64,000 nucleotides of DNA from Sediminibacterium ginsengisoli (GTDB lineage: Bacteria > Bacteroidota > Bacteroidia > Chitinophagales > Chitinophagaceae), in NCBI RefSeq assembly GCF_900167075.1, contig NZ_FUWH01000003.1:355833-419832 (forward strand), read 5' to 3'. Positions 63,696-64,000 of this stretch are shown here, one piece after another (position 1 is the first letter of the stretch; each line of letters opens with the position of its first letter). A model generated the notes under the pieces. It made no database searches and was not told the DNA's origin. It was given only the letters and a program-made list of their open reading frames with translations. The translations under genes and the position numbers were made by a program.

Positions 63696-64000
63696 ATGCC
63701 TGTACTAGAAACGCCTATACTCCGCCCGGCATTCCTGCACCTGAATGGTCATTTGCAAACGATATTCCCGCTATTGTTAAGAAGGATCGACTTCCGTTAT
63801 ACAGACAGGGAAAGGGTCGAACTTCCCGATGGAGATTTCCTTGATCTTGACTGGCACCGCAACCCTGAGCCATCAGATAAACTGGTACTCATCACGCACG
63901 GTCTTGAAGGCGATTCGAGCCGCGAATATGTAAGAGGACTGGCAAAGCTTTTTGTTGCCAACGGTTATGATGTACTGGCATGGAACTGCAGGAGCTGCAG
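63696..64000 (+). CDS. YheT-like alpha/beta hydrolase, truncated by window end
   Basis: The first 101 residues are in the window; the frame is open at the right edge. They match the YheT/COG0429 hydrolases: F-L-H-L-N-G-H-L-Q-T-I-F near the start, Y-T-D-R-E-R-V-E-L-P-D-G-D-F-L-D-L-D-W, then L-I-T-H-G-L-E-G-D-S-S-R-E-Y-V-R-G, and V-L-A-W-N-C-R-S-C. The nucleophile Ser lies beyond the window. The start is the first ATG behind a -7 box. The expected activity is an esterase of unknown substrate. Confidence 0.88.
   Translation, partial: MPVLETPILRPAFLHLNGHLQTIFPLLLRRIDFRYTDRERVELPDGDFLDLDWHRNPEPSDKLVLITHGLEGDSSREYVRGLAKLFVANGYDVLAWNCRSC

Overview
The window comes from the chromosome of a Bacteroidota bacterium, most likely a member of the Chitinophagaceae/Chitinophagales. 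Evidence for this is the TAnnTTTG-type -7 promoter boxes in front of many genes, a rho with a long low-complexity N-terminal insertion, lineage-typical families (DUF2480, DUF3347, DUF5916, DUF4136, DUF3050), many exported proteins ending their signal peptide in A-Q, and a giant secreted repeat protein. There are no integrases, transposases or phage genes. The assignment rests on gene content alone.

Layout. 1-9101 (minus): the first 3033 residues of a giant secreted protein with about 16 Cys-bearing Ig/PKD-like repeats, then Trp/Arg-rich Ig-like repeats, then ten KxYG (MBG/YDG-type) repeats; its C-terminus lies outside the window. 9300-16137: a copper-handling island with an HMA-AraC fusion regulator, a CopA-type ATPase, a small HMA chaperone, a DUF3347 protein, a multicopper oxidase fused to a CopB-like barrel, a small exported protein and an 18-cysteine four-helix-bundle copper store. 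16138-18021: a DUF3050 gene embedded in hairpin-forming, REP-like repeats with a duplicated block of about 150 bp. 18022-28374: tandem NTF2-like protein, Fic protein, tRNA-Phe, asnS, a two-PAS sensor without an ATPase domain, rho, an S9 peptidase, nadD and a FeoA-domain protein.

28586-43200: ybeY, then an 885-bp region with five parS-like palindromes directly in front of mnmG, then two exported amidohydrolase-family proteins with partly lost metal ligands, a CBM9/DUF5916 outer-membrane protein, an MntA/HepT (type VII) toxin-antitoxin pair whose HepT gene is frameshifted, polA, and an NTF2-like gene. 43207-48526 (minus): a cell-envelope lipoprotein operon (COG3014-LpoB-Tyr/Asn-rich protein), DUF2480, and a PpiD/SurA-like isomerase. 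48527-49104: a non-coding stretch with DnaA-box-like 9-mers. 49105-64000: nadA, a ChaN-like protein, recA, mgsA, a zinc metallopeptidase, an esterase, a phytase-like esterase, a cyclophilin, a DUF4136 lipoprotein, a membrane protein, an RlmL-type methyltransferase, a SIMPL protein, a MATE exporter, CorA, and the start of a YheT-like hydrolase.

Themes. The parS cluster beside mnmG, and the DnaA-box-like cluster 19 kb away, suggest an origin-proximal chromosomal region. The copper genes form a complete route: sensing, cytoplasmic export, periplasmic oxidation and cytosolic storage. A candidate shared operator (CTGTAA) lies upstream of three of their promoters.
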